Shown here one piece after another: positions 51,601 to 59,600 of a DNA stretch of 64,000 bases. The stretch is from Oxyruncus cristatus (taxonomy: Eukaryota; Chordata; Aves; Passeriformes; Cotingidae). The position numbers and the translations under genes are program-made. Each line of letters starts with the position of its first letter. The first letter of the stretch is position 1. The DNA is taken from positions 1,102,463 to 1,166,462 of the forward strand of contig VXAY01002132.1 of NCBI GenBank assembly GCA_013399855.1, in the 5' to 3' direction. The notes under the pieces were generated by a model that saw only the letters and a list, made by a program, of their open reading frames with translations, did not search any database and was not told where the DNA came from.

Positions 51601-54252
51601 AGTCATGACTTGTCTCCAGCAGGATTAGGAGAAGCTTAGGGACTTTGAGGTTTTCCAAACCCCTTCAATTAACTTCTGGCTCACAGGGTTCACAGAATTT
51701 GCCTGAATTTATGACCCATTTTCCTTTTAAATGCTTTGTATTTTTTTTTCCAAGGATGACTCAATTCCTTAATGTTTTTCTAGCTAAAGGGCATCCTGTG
51801 CTTTGATACAGGGATGGGAGAGGCTCCGAGAGCTCCGCTGGCACCAGGAGCGGACCCTTTCCTCTCAGGATGCTGCATCTTCTCCAAAGGTCTCCCAGGC
51901 AGAGCAGGCATCTGGAAGGTTGTTCGGTTGAACTTTAGACCTCTCATGCCTGTAGGAGGAGGTGAAAAGGCTCTGTCTGGTGTTGGTTTGCAATGCCAGT
52001 GTTTATGTGGGCACACCATGAAAAGGTGCTCTGCCCGCCAGCCAGTGTTTAAAGGTTAAGGTCAGAGTCATTTCCAAAACTGCAATTACCTCATGTGCTT
52101 GGCAAATTCTGTTTCTTTACAGCAACTTTCCAGTCGTGTAAATACAAAATCATCTTTTTTTATCCAGCATGCTTTTAAAATCGTTTTTTTTTTTAAAGCT
52201 GCCAAATGCGCTTTATGTGCCGTTGAAAGGGAAGGCTGCCTCTGGCTCAGACCACGCATGCCAAGGTACCAGTTTGTGTAGGCTGCTCCAATATTTGTGC
52301 AGCGTCCTCGGCACCTCGGATGAAAGGCTCTGCAGAAGGATGAAGTACCCTAAGTTTTGTTATTGCTGCCTTTGTCTATCTCTGAAAATGGGGTGAGGGC
52401 TGGGCTGATGTTTTTGGTCTAGTGATGGCACCGCATAACTGAACCCCGATGTGTGGGCTGGAAACAGAGACCAGACCAGCATCCTGAGAGCGGGAAAAAC
52501 ACAGGGAAAAGTCACTGAGGTTTTGGGGATGGCAGCTGCCTTGGCACCCTGCTGGGAACTCCATCCCCTCTGACCTCATCTGCACTGGGAGGGGTGTCCA
52601 GGGGAGCCATGGGGCAGCCCTGTCTGCAGAGGTAGCTCAGTGGAAAGCCACGCTGAGCTGTTTTGGCCGTGGTGGCAATAATCCCGAGCAGCCTGAGCAG
52701 TGTCTGCTTGATCATGCCCTGCACGATGATGCTCCAGCTCTGCATGGGTGTGCACCAGGAGCGTGGGGAGATGATGATGATGATGATGGGCGACCTGGGT
52801 GTGCTGCCACAGGCCTGGGGTGCTCTGCCTGGCCCAGAGCTTACCAGTGACTCCCCAGACCATGCTATGAGCAGGGCCATGCCCTCTCAAAGCCTGAGGA
52901 CAGGTTTCTTCAGGATTGAGCTAGAACCATGTCCTGGGCACCATCCAGCCTTCCCAAGTGCTGTTTGCTCCTTCACCAGCCTCAGTGTCCAGCTGGATGC
53001 CAGGAGAGCTGGTGGTGGAGCAAGGGGTGCCCGGGGACCGCACTGCAGTTCCTCCAGCCCGTCTGGTGGGACCTGACCCACATCTCTCCCCCGAGCAGCC
53101 CTGCACCCATCCAGGCACCCAACATGCCAGTGCTGAGCACTGTGGGCTGATACTCAGCAGGTCCCTTGTGTCTTGGCACAGCAGGTTGAAGCCCCAGAAG
53201 AGGCCTGGCAGCGGCGCGTCCCAGCCGTGTGAGAACATCGTGGTCGCTTATTACTTCTGTGGAGAGCCCATCCCCTACCGCACCCTGTTCAAGGGGCGCG
53301 TGGTCACCCTGGGACAGTTCAAGGAGCTGCTGACCAAGAAAGGGAACTACAGGTAAGGGCTGCTCCCCACCGGTGGTGTGGTGCCAGCAACTGCCAGTGA
53401 TCCCCGGCAGACGCCGCTGTGGTGTTGCCCCCACCAGGGGGAGGGAGCTCGGTGGAGGTCAGTCAGGAGGGCTTCCTCTTGGAATGCTGTGGTGGGGATG
53501 TGGCTGCTGAAGAGGCAGGTTACAGGGGTGAGGGAGGTCGGGTGTTATAGCAGAAATGTCCTGCATCGTGGTTTGCAGCTCCAGCAGAAGCTGCTGAGCT
53601 GCCCTGCAGTGTCTTGGGCTGGTAAGCAGCAACATCAGCCAATGCTCAGTGATGCTGTGGGGACCCTCTGACTTCAGAGCTGTTTTGGCTCCTCCCCAAG
53701 TTTATTTTGGTGAGGACAGGGAGATTGGGTCCTGCCAGAGTCACAAAGCAGCCATGTAAGGGGCATGTAGCTCTCCAGGTTGTCCCTTCCAACTAGGAGT
53801 AGCCATGGGAAAGCCTGCCTAGAAATGCTCCACCAACACAGGTGCCTCAGCCACTGTTTTTGGGAGAGGTGTGAACAGACTTGGATTCAGGGCTGGAGGT
53901 CCTGACTGTGCTAGCATGGATCCTGACCACTGTGTTTGCTCACTGGGTGAGGGCAGGGACAGAACTGTGGCCTCATTTGCTTCCAGGTCTGGGGGAGCAT
54001 CTTCCCATGCACCACGAGCTCGGGGCCATGGAAGGGCTGTACCCAGGTTTGAGGACCGTGATGCCCCAAGACCATTCCAGCTGCATTTTTTTTCCCTCTC
54101 CCCCACCATGTTCCTGTTTTTCCAGGTATTACTTTAAGAAGGTGAGTGACGAGTTCGACTGTGGTGTGGTCTTCGAGGAGGTGCGGGAGGACGACACCAT
54201 CCTGCCCATCTTCGAAGAGAAGATCATCGGGAAGGTGGAGAAGATTGACTAA
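24499..54252 (+). CDS. AXIN1: AXIN1, axin-1 scaffold protein (3' eight coding exons; 5' part outside window)
   Basis: This is the C-terminal two thirds of axin-1, the cytoplasmic scaffold that holds APC, GSK3, CK1 and beta-catenin together so that beta-catenin is phosphorylated and destroyed; it restrains Wnt signalling. Spliced exons are 24499-24639, 31506-31602, 39019-39156, 44058-44611, 46888-47064, 47709-47954, 53185-53352 and 54126-54252. Phases agree at every junction and give 548 complete codons plus a stop. Visible parts in order are a Ser-rich linker, the GSK3-binding helix, the beta-catenin-binding segment (core [14 protein letters not shown]), a His-rich tract, a Glu/Arg-rich coiled segment and the DIX polymerisation domain. 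The first base completes a split Arg codon (human codon 293), so the large RGS exon must lie left of the window. If it has the human 293 codons, the protein would be 841 residues. Human AXIN1 has 826 or 862, differing by optional exon 9, which I did not find here. Identification is very secure. Confidence 0.97.
25029..25520 (-). mobile_element. CR1 LINE, 5'-truncated 3' end, minus orientation
   Basis: The plus strand starts CACAGAATCACAGAATGG and GGTTGGAAGAGACCAC, the reverse complement of the CR1 3' end. It continues with CTGTTCCAGTGCTCGGTCAC, AAGAAATTCACCCTCATATT and AGAGATGCTCCAGTC, all familiar CR1 blocks. The minus-strand frame retains the end of the reverse transcriptase ([20 protein letters not shown]) but has stops, so it is dead. 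The length is about 490 bp, typical of avian CR1 truncation. Confidence 0.9.
28970..28986. repeat. (AT)n microsatellite
   Basis: An uninterrupted AT dinucleotide run of about eight units lies in AXIN1 intron 3. Confidence 0.9.
31506..31602 (+). CDS. AXIN1: AXIN1 coding exon (human exon 4 equivalent)
   Basis: This is a 97-bp exon with acceptor ttattccggcag and donor gtaagt. The first base completes the Val codon. The exon then encodes Asp-Gly-Ile-Pro-Pro-Tyr-Arg, a basic stretch ([12 protein letters not shown]) and Val-Pro-Leu-Pro-His-Ile-Pro, ending in phase 0. The human counterpart (residues 341-372) differs at only a few positions. It leads into the GSK3-binding helix of the next exon. Confidence 0.96.
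31603..39018 (+). other. AXIN1: AXIN1 intron 4
   Basis: This 7.4-kb intron has no recognisable gene. It has a poly-A stretch near 32437-32450, a G-run near 33077, candidate conserved patches near 33540-33660 and 37045-37125, and a 23-bp direct duplication at 34091-34136. The CpG-richer piece around 38820-38940 gives overlapping spurious ORFs on both strands. Confidence 0.8.
34091..34136 (+). repeat. 23-bp imperfect tandem duplication
   Basis: Two 23-bp units, each starting CATCTTCCAC, lie at 34091 and 34114 and differ at two positions (GCTTACCAGC versus ACTTACCAAC). It is intronic. Confidence 0.85.
39019..39156 (+). CDS. AXIN1: AXIN1 coding exon with GSK3-binding helix (human exon 5 equivalent)
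   Basis: This is a 138-bp, 46-codon exon in phase 0 at both ends. It encodes the amphipathic helix by which axin docks in the groove of GSK3. The core reads [18 protein letters not shown], followed by a charged helix ([16 protein letters not shown]). In human axin the GSK3-interacting region falls at about residues 383-402, exactly here. The donor is gtcagt, slightly off the gtaagt/gtgagt pattern of the other exons but still acceptable. The last residue is Ala where human has Met. Confidence 0.96.
39157..44057 (+). other. AXIN1: AXIN1 intron 5
   Basis: This 4.9-kb intron has a 22-bp tandem repeat array at 41823-41910 and an AT-rich patch with homeodomain-like TAATTA cores near 41225-41240 and 43080-43110. 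No exon or RNA gene was seen in it. Confidence 0.8.
41823..41922 (+). repeat. 22-bp tandem repeat, four copies
   Basis: Four contiguous 22-bp units begin at 41823, 41845, 41867 and 41889. Copies 1 and 3 share ACTGCC and copies 2 and 4 share ACCTCC at the variable centre, so the array grew as a 44-bp dimer. A partial fifth unit follows. It explains several proline-rich spurious ORFs. Confidence 0.9.
44058..44611 (+). CDS. AXIN1: AXIN1 large exon: beta-catenin-binding segment and His-rich region (human exon 6 equivalent)
   Basis: This 554-bp exon is the largest AXIN1 exon in the window. The acceptor is tttcttgcag and the donor is gtgagt. It opens with an acidic run ([12 protein letters not shown]). 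It then carries the beta-catenin-binding helix ([18 protein letters not shown], human about 465-482), a Ser/Pro stretch with several SP sites, a His-rich tract ([14 protein letters not shown]) and the conserved [15 protein letters not shown] segment. It ends on two bases of a Ser codon. The acidic start and His tract are axin hallmarks, so this exon alone identifies the gene. Confidence 0.97.
44612..46887 (+). other. AXIN1: AXIN1 intron 6
   Basis: This 2.3-kb intron includes a degenerate interspersed repeat at about 45575-45780 and a modest GC-rich segment at 46150-46350. Open frames of up to 195 codons on the minus strand (45019-45606) are compositional and lack recognisable domains. Confidence 0.8.
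45575..45780 (+). repeat. Degenerate old interspersed repeat
   Basis: The sequence around GGCCATACTGGACCAAAGC and the later CCTGGCAGTCCTTAGATTAG followed by TTGCATCCAAAT resembles an old interspersed repeat seen across bird and reptile genomes. I recognise the pattern but cannot assign the family with certainty. It does not encode anything here. Confidence 0.4.
46888..47064 (+). CDS. AXIN1: AXIN1 coding exon (human exon 7 equivalent)
   Basis: This is a 177-bp exon with acceptor gttcttgcag and donor gtaagg. It starts with the third base of a Ser codon and ends on two bases of a Gly codon. It encodes a basic linker ([18 protein letters not shown]) followed by the strongly conserved helix [18 protein letters not shown]. 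The second half is nearly identical to human; the first half is divergent, as in other vertebrates. Confidence 0.95.
47065..47708 (+). other. AXIN1: AXIN1 intron 7
   Basis: This is a 644-bp intron with donor gtaagg and acceptor tttgtgcag. Nothing beyond splice signals was recognised. Confidence 0.85.
47709..47954 (+). CDS. AXIN1: AXIN1 coding exon with coiled segment (human exon 8 equivalent)
   Basis: This is a 246-bp exon with acceptor tttgtgcag and donor gtacaa. It encodes a Pro-rich conserved region ([35 protein letters not shown]) and ends at KLPLKQR, split after two bases of Arg. In mammals the optional 36-residue exon 9 follows. Here the AG phase joins directly and in frame to the DIX exon at 53185. 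Confidence 0.95.
50800..51340 (+). mobile_element. CR1 LINE internal fragment (reverse-transcriptase region), plus orientation
   Basis: The stretch from about 50845 (AAGACCAGGGAAAATGTGGG) through GAGAATAAAGAACCGCC and GGAACCTGAAGGTGCACAAG to TTTTTAAAAAGGGGAAAAAG follows the CR1 internal sequence before and into the reverse-transcriptase core. The translated remnant [19 protein letters not shown] matches the conserved GPDGIHP motif. Frame breaks and a degraded 3' side show it is inactive. The 3' limit is approximate. Confidence 0.75.
52770..52788. repeat. (GAT)6 trinucleotide microsatellite
   Basis: Six GAT/ATG repeats occur in AXIN1 intron 8. They give a poly-Met or poly-Ile run in spurious ORFs of the two strands. 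Confidence 0.9.
53185..53352 (+). CDS. AXIN1: AXIN1 DIX-domain exon, first half (human exon 10 equivalent)
   Basis: This exon is 168 bp if the second of two tandem acceptors is used; the sequence there is cacagcag, giving starts at 53182 or 53185. It encodes a short linker ([15 protein letters not shown]) and then the first half of the DIX domain: [16 protein letters not shown], the polymerisation strand with Val-Thr-Leu-Gly-Gln-Phe-Lys-Glu-Leu, and KKGNYR. The donor is gtaagg. DIX domains form head-to-tail filaments with other axins and Dishevelled. The upstream acceptor would add one Ser without a frameshift. Confidence 0.95.
53353..54125 (+). other. AXIN1: AXIN1 last intron
   Basis: This 773-bp intron splits the DIX domain between an Arg codon and the tyrosine pair. 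The donor is gtaagg. The acceptor is tttttccag after a T/C-rich tract. No other feature was recognised. Confidence 0.85.
54126..54252 (+). CDS. AXIN1: AXIN1 terminal coding exon, DIX domain second half and stop (human exon 11 equivalent)
   Basis: The acceptor is gtttttccag after a polypyrimidine tract. The first base completes Arg, then [20 protein letters not shown], an acidic turn, and the conserved end [12 protein letters not shown] followed by TAA at 54250-54252. This completes the DIX domain. The C-terminal residues agree with human except for Ile in place of Val. Confidence 0.97.
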
Positions 54253-54570
54253 GGCTCCAGGGCAGCCGAGGCGTGAGGACAGGACTGTGAAGGACTCTGG
54301 GACCGGAGGAGAAGGCCTGGGGCAGACACTGGTGGTGCTGCTGCCACGGGCGCCGGGCGAGACCAGGGCGGAGGGCGGCAGCCCCGCTCTCCAGCACGGA
54401 CCTGGGCAAGCTCGGGGATGCCAGTGGATACCGTTTCACCCCATGAACCTGCCAGTGGGAGCCTGGGCTCCCTCTCCATACAGAATATAAGTGTAATGTA
54501 GCATTGTACAGTGCATTAGAAAGTGTAATATGACCTTGTTTACTAAAGCTGCATATTTTTGATATATTGT

Positions 54571-54576
54571 AATAAA
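54571..54576 (+). terminator. AXIN1: Proximal AXIN1 poly(A) signal AATAAA
   Basis: A canonical AATAAA lies 319 bases past the stop codon, inside a strongly AT-rich patch in otherwise GC-rich DNA. Cleavage would be expected about 54590-54605. Confidence 0.7.
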
Positions 54577-55840
54577 AGGAAAATATTTCCAATGTCACAG
54601 TGCTCTTATGTAAATGTAAAACATACAGGTACTGCAGAACTCGCCCAAAGTGTACAGCCATCCGTCAGAGTCCGGCTGCTCCGCACTGTCCCGGCACCCT
54701 GCCCTGTTTCCCGGCGTGGATGGCTCTGGAGTACCTCGGGGCAGAGCCACTGTCACCCCACGTGGAAGGGTCCCAAGGGGCTGTGAAGATTTTTGAGCCG
54801 TTTGGAAGGAGTCAGTCTCTGGCCTCCTCGGCAGGCTCAGCTGCTGGACGTGGTAGGATGGGTCTTTTTTTCCTCCTGAGCTTCAGTGCGACCGAGTAAA
54901 TCCCCAAGGGATAAAAGGGTCGGTGCTCCCTGCAGAGCGAGGACCAGCTGGGAGCTGGAGTGGCAGGCTGGGTGCTGGCACCCATGTACCTGGTACAGAC
55001 ACACACAGACCCCTGGGCCAAGCTCTGGCATTGGGCAGGGAACTCTTTAGGAGAACCGTAATAGGGAGGGAACTGGTGAGACACTAAAGCTGAGGACAAA
55101 ATACGTCTTTTTGTGAGTCCTACATCTTTTGTCAGCTTCTGTGTCTCAGGGGAGGCAGCAGGAGGGCACTGCATCAGGGGGGTTATTGATGCCAGTTTGT
55201 GGGGCTCACGTAGGGCCAGATCACCCAGCGGGCAGCCAGAACCCTGAGAAGCCTCCTAGCCTTACTCGGTCACAAGGAAGCCTGGGCTGTGCCGGTGCTC
55301 CCACCACCCTGCCTGTCCCCAGCCCGGGCCCTGCTGCTCCGGCACGGCCACACCTCTGTGCCAGCTCCTTCGGAGACCAGCCCTTGCCCACCCCCAGAAA
55401 CACGGGTGGCCCCAAAGCCAGGGGGTTTCCGCATCAGTGCTCGCCCTGCCCAGCACTGCTCTCAGCCACAGCAGTGTTGGGGCTGCCGGGGCCCTGTGGC
55501 ACCGCGCCGGGACGCGACTCAGCCTCTTGTTTATGTCACCGAGTGCCTTTAAAACACGGTCCTGGGACTTGCCTAAAACGCTACGTGAGGTCCATCAAAA
55601 TCTGCAGATGTTTTCAGCCCGGGAACAGCATTTCAAGGGGGGTTGCTCCCTGTTTTTTGACGTTCTGATGGTGGTGTGTCTGGTGAGGTTGTTAACGTGC
55701 CCGGGATTTCCGTCTCCCCCTTTTTTCTCGGGGGTCCCTGTAAATATGTACAGCGGCCGCGCAGCCCCAGCGACGTTTCCTCTGCATTCTCATGTGCTGA
55801 CATGTACAATGATCTTTTCAAAGGTACTTGGATAAAACGA

Positions 55841-55846
55841 AATAAA
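55841..55846 (+). terminator. AXIN1: Distal AXIN1 poly(A) signal AATAAA
   Basis: A second AATAAA lies about 1.27 kb past the proximal one, preceded by an AT-richer block with a TGTAAATAT motif at about 55740-55750. It would give a long 3'UTR of about 1.6 kb. No other gene on this strand explains it. Confidence 0.6.
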
Positions 55847-55865
55847 ACCCCACATCCCACTGCCT

Positions 55866-56534
55866 GCTGCTTTCTTCCTTCCCTGCGGAGCTACGCCCAG
55901 GCCCTCGGCAGCCTCTGGGATGGACAGAGGATGGCGCAGGTCTGGCGAAGGGTCTGGGCACGTGGTGGGGCTGGGGCTGCTCTGGGCTCCCTGGAGGGGT
56001 GGCTGGGCAGGTCCTGGCCCCGGGGGACCAAGATGTTGCCCCTGGAGGAACAGCCCAGGGGAGAAGGGATGGTGCTGGGGTTTGGAGGGGATGCTGGGGG
56101 TCCCAGAAGCTGTGAACCAGACTTGAAGGGAGCATGTGGAGCCCCATGTTGGGCTCTTCTTGCCTTCCTTGGCTGTAACAGCAGCTCCTGGGGATCCCCT
56201 GGGGCTGGTGGGCCATAAAGGAGAGACCCTGGCTGGTCGCCCATCACCTGAACCTCAGCCGCCCGCACGAGGTCAGCATGGAGAGCACAGGGGCTGCCCC
56301 CAAAGCCATGTCCTTGGCCAACCCGTGCCATCGTGGGGCTGCCAGGATGAGTGTTACGGCACAGCTGCCCCAGGGAGGCAGAGGGCCCCTGGCAGCACCC
56401 CCTCCTTGGGGGCCCAGGGCCGAGCAGTAGTGGGGGCCCTGCCCATTGTCAGCCCTGCTGTGCCCCCAAGACACTTGGATGCTCCCCAAGACATGGAGCT
56501 GCAAACAGACCAGAGCCCAGATGGTTTCCAGGTG
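55866..56534. other. Spacer between convergent AXIN1 and PDIA2
   Basis: About 0.7 kb lies between the distal AXIN1 poly(A) signal and the putative PDIA2 poly(A) signal. It is GC-rich. It has long open frames on both strands through lack of stops, but no domain, RNA gene or repeat that I recognise. Confidence 0.6.
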
Positions 56535-56540
56535 GTTTAT
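56535..56540 (-). terminator. PDIA2: Possible PDIA2 poly(A) signal TATAAA
   Basis: A TATAAA hexamer on the minus strand lies about 25 bases past the stop codon. It is a known weaker variant of AATAAA. No canonical signal was seen before the AXIN1 3' end, so the 3'UTR would be very short. This assignment is tentative. Confidence 0.35.
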
Positions 56541-56565
56541 AGCACATGCCTGAGCGGGGCAGGGC

Positions 56566-56646
56566 TCACAGCTCATCCCGGGTTTCATCTGTCCCCAGCA
56601 CACTTGGATCCTCCTTGCCTGTGCTGTTCCCAGGGGTCTTGGTCAC
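56566..56646 (-). CDS. PDIA2: PDIA2 exon 11: C-terminal tail with RDEL
   Basis: This exon has 26 codons plus TGA at 56566-56568. It encodes a hydrophilic tail with an NST sequon and ends Thr-Arg-Asp-Glu-Leu. RDEL is a functional variant of the KDEL retrieval signal; human PDIA2 ends KEEL. The acceptor is ttttccag. Confidence 0.94.
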   Translation of the reverse strand: MTKTPGNSTGKEDPSVLGTDETRDEL

Positions 56647-59600
56647 CTGGAAAAGGCACCAGTGAGGCACGGATGGACACAGTCCCTGCCTGCCCTGTTC
56701 CCAGCAGGAGCTGGGGTCTGCCCTGGGGTGGGTGGCAGTCCCTGGCCTCACTCACCACAGGAGGCTCCACAGGCAGCATCCCCCCATTTTCCAGGAACTT
56801 GGAGAAAGTCTCCACGTCTCGGACACTCTTGTACTCAACCATCTGGAGCCATGGGATGGGAGGGTGATGAGGGGTGACCCCATTCCTCGTGTGCTGGCCG
56901 AGCCAGGGTGACCCCAGGGGTGTTCCCCCCACGTACCTTCCTGCCTGGCCCCGCGGGGAAGTAGTGCAGGGTGGGGAAGCCGTGGATGGTGATGTTCTCC
57001 AGCTCGTTGGCCGTGGCGTCCATCTCGGCGATGACGATGTCCTCGTGGTCCTTGTAGCGCTCGCCCAGCTCCTCCCAGGCGGGTGCCATGGCCTGGCAGT
57101 GGGAGCACCACGGAGCGTCTGCGGGACGGGCACAGGGCCAGGGGATGGACTGGGGCTCTGCAGCATCCCCCAGCTGAGGGCCTGTGACAGGGCTGGGGGC
57201 TGCTGTGGAGGGGCTGAGCCCCGGCCCCGGCACTTACAGAACTTGACAAAGACGTTCTTGGTCTCGTCGAGCGCCACCTGCTCGAAGGTCTTCCCCACCA
57301 GGACTTTGACGGGCCGCGTGTCCCAGTCCTCGGGGGGCTCCGCGCTCAGCAGGCGGGGCTGTGGGGACACGGCCTGGGCTGGGCAGTGCCAGGGCCCCAA
57401 GGGGCACAGTGCGGGCCGGGGCAGGGGTGTCCCAGCACGCAGCCAGGGGTGCGCCTGTGCTGCTCGTTGGACCACATCTGCCCCTCTACCGCCATCCCCG
57501 CTCTGTGTGTCTCCACATCAGCAGTCTCCTTTCCTCTGCCAACCCCCAAACCCTCAAGCCTGGCAGTGGAAGGATCGGCGAGCAGGGGGGCTGCTGTTCA
57601 CAGCACATCTGCCATCGTTAGACCTCAGAGTCACCAGCCCACCGCTCACCACAGGGAAGAATCCTCAGGGGCTGGCTGGCACCTGCTGCCTCCCTCACCT
57701 TCACCTTGCCGTCCAGCACCGCCCGGATGAAGGTGCGGATGGCCGTGTCCGAGAAGGAGTCCTGCTCCATCTGGTACTTGCGGTTGTTCTCCATCTTGAC
57801 GAGGCGCAGGGTGGGGGCGTCGGCGGGGGTCATGCCGAAGAAGGGCAGGACGTCGGCGCCATACCCATTCACATCCACCACCACAAAGAGCACCTGGGCA
57901 GGGTATGGGTGACCCTGAGGATGGGGTCTGCAGCCACCTGCCCTGTCTCTGCCACGGGACCACCTCACCTCGCCCCGGAAGGTGCTGGCGGCTGCCTTGA
58001 AGCCGTCCTGCAGGGACAGCTGCTCCGATGATGACTTGTTGAGGAAGAGCAGCATGTGGTGGGGGATCTTGGCACTGAAGATCTGGTTGGATGTCTGAGG
58101 AGGAGGAGGAGGGTGAGGGCAGGGGTCTATGGCACTCACAGACAGAGATGGGGATGGACACAGGCTGTACCTCATTGTTGAATTCCGTCACCAGCCTCAG
58201 GCTGTGGACACGGAGCAGCCGGATGAGCTCAGCTGTGTCCAGCCCCCGCGCTGGGTCCACGGGGAAGTTTGTTTGTCTCTCATCAAACTGCCAGGGCAGG
58301 AGCTGGTGAGGGCTGGGGTGGGAGACCAGGATGGCCCCACCACCCTCTGCCACCCCCTCACCTTCTTGAAGAGACAGATGGTGTCGGCCGACAGGCCGTA
58401 GGCCTGGAAGAGCTCGGCCGCCTCGGCCACACCAAACGGCATGTCCACCATCTCAGTAGCCACCTCGTAGAACGCCTGGGCTGCCGTGCCCTTCAGGTCC
58501 TGCACAGTCCCCACATCAGCGCCACGGCCATGGCTGTGGCCCCAGTCCGGCCCCTGCCCACCCCAGCCCACCTTGAAGAAGCCAATGACCACCAAGTCCT
58601 GGGAGCTGGCGAAGGCGTTGGCGGTGTCGGGGTCCTGCAGCAGGGTGGCACTGGGGCCGGCCCGGCGCCGCATCCAGCGCACGATGCCCTGCGTGTCCAT
58701 GATTCCTGCCATGCCAAGCAGAGCCAGTACTGTCACCCTGACACCCCTCACCAGGCTTCCACCCCTCCCTGGGCCACCAGCACCGCAGCACTGCCCGGCA
58801 TCACCCGCCTCACGCACCATCACCACACTGTCACCTGCCCACTGTCACCATGCTGCAAACCCCACCAGGACGTTGTCACCTCTCTGACCATCACCACCCT
58901 GCCACCCTCCCCAGCCCCATGGCAGTGTCCCCTTGTTGGGTGCCACGGCCACCGTGCCGTGCTGCAGCCCTACCGGTGTAGGGGAGGGGGTGGGTGCGGT
59001 TGCCATCGCGGAAGAGCTTGAGCGTGGGGTAGGAGGTGATGTTGAACTCGTTGGCCAGGGCTGTCTGTGCCGTGGCATCCACCTTGCCCAGCCGTGCCAG
59101 GCTGGACTCGTTCCTCAGCTCGGTGGCCGCCTGGGTGTAGGCAGGGGCCAACTGCTGGCAGTGCCCACACCACGGTGCATCTGCGGGCAGGGGATGGCAT
59201 TGGCAGTGGGGACAGCTTCAGGGTGTCCCCTGTCCCCAGGGTGGGCTTGTCATGGCTGCACGAGCCCATTGGGCCCCAGCTCATGCCCCTGTTCCAGGGC
59301 CCATGTCCCCCACCCCCACCACATGTCCCTGTCCTGTGTGCCACGCCCCTGCTACTTGTTCCCCAGCCCATACCTCTGCCTGTGTCCCTGCTCCATGTCT
59401 CTGTCCCCATCCCATGCCCTGTCATGTCCCTGTCCCCATCCCATGCCCTGTCGTGTCCCGTGCTTCTGCCCCTCTGGCCCACAGCCTTGCCTGCCTATCC
59501 CCCGCTCCACCCCAATGCCCATATGTCTGTTCTGCCCACACTCACAACCACGGCCAGTATCCTCTGCCCAAATTCCCTGCCCAACATCTGCCCCTGCCCA

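Larger units (their letters stand above)
47955..53181 (+). other. AXIN1: AXIN1 intron 8 (between the exon 8 and DIX exons)
   Basis: This is a 5.2-kb intron. It contains an AT-rich island with homeodomain and E-box motifs at 48480-48960, an internal CR1 fragment (about 50800-51340, plus strand) and a (GAT)6 run at 52770. The mammalian optional AXIN1 exon 9 (starting YVQ-EVM) would sit here. I searched by eye for its codons after an AG acceptor and did not find it. Confidence 0.75.
54253..55865 (+). other. AXIN1: AXIN1 3' untranslated region
   Basis: This non-coding stretch follows the AXIN1 stop codon. The first 340 bp ends in an AT-rich block with AATAAA at 54571. A second block near the end (ATGTACAATGATC... 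ending in AATAAA at 55841) has the look of a distal 3'UTR terminus. The middle is GC-rich and holds only spurious ORFs. The 3' limit is inferred from the second poly(A) signal. Confidence 0.7.

Noticed and set aside
55848..56867. Long plus-strand ORFs between AXIN1 and PDIA2
   Set aside because: They fall in the GC-rich spacer and antisense to PDIA2 exons 10-11. They lack start context and domains.
56874..58031. 385-codon plus-strand ORF
   Set aside because: It is the antisense shadow of PDIA2 exons 7-9; the minus strand has matching splice sites and clear homology.
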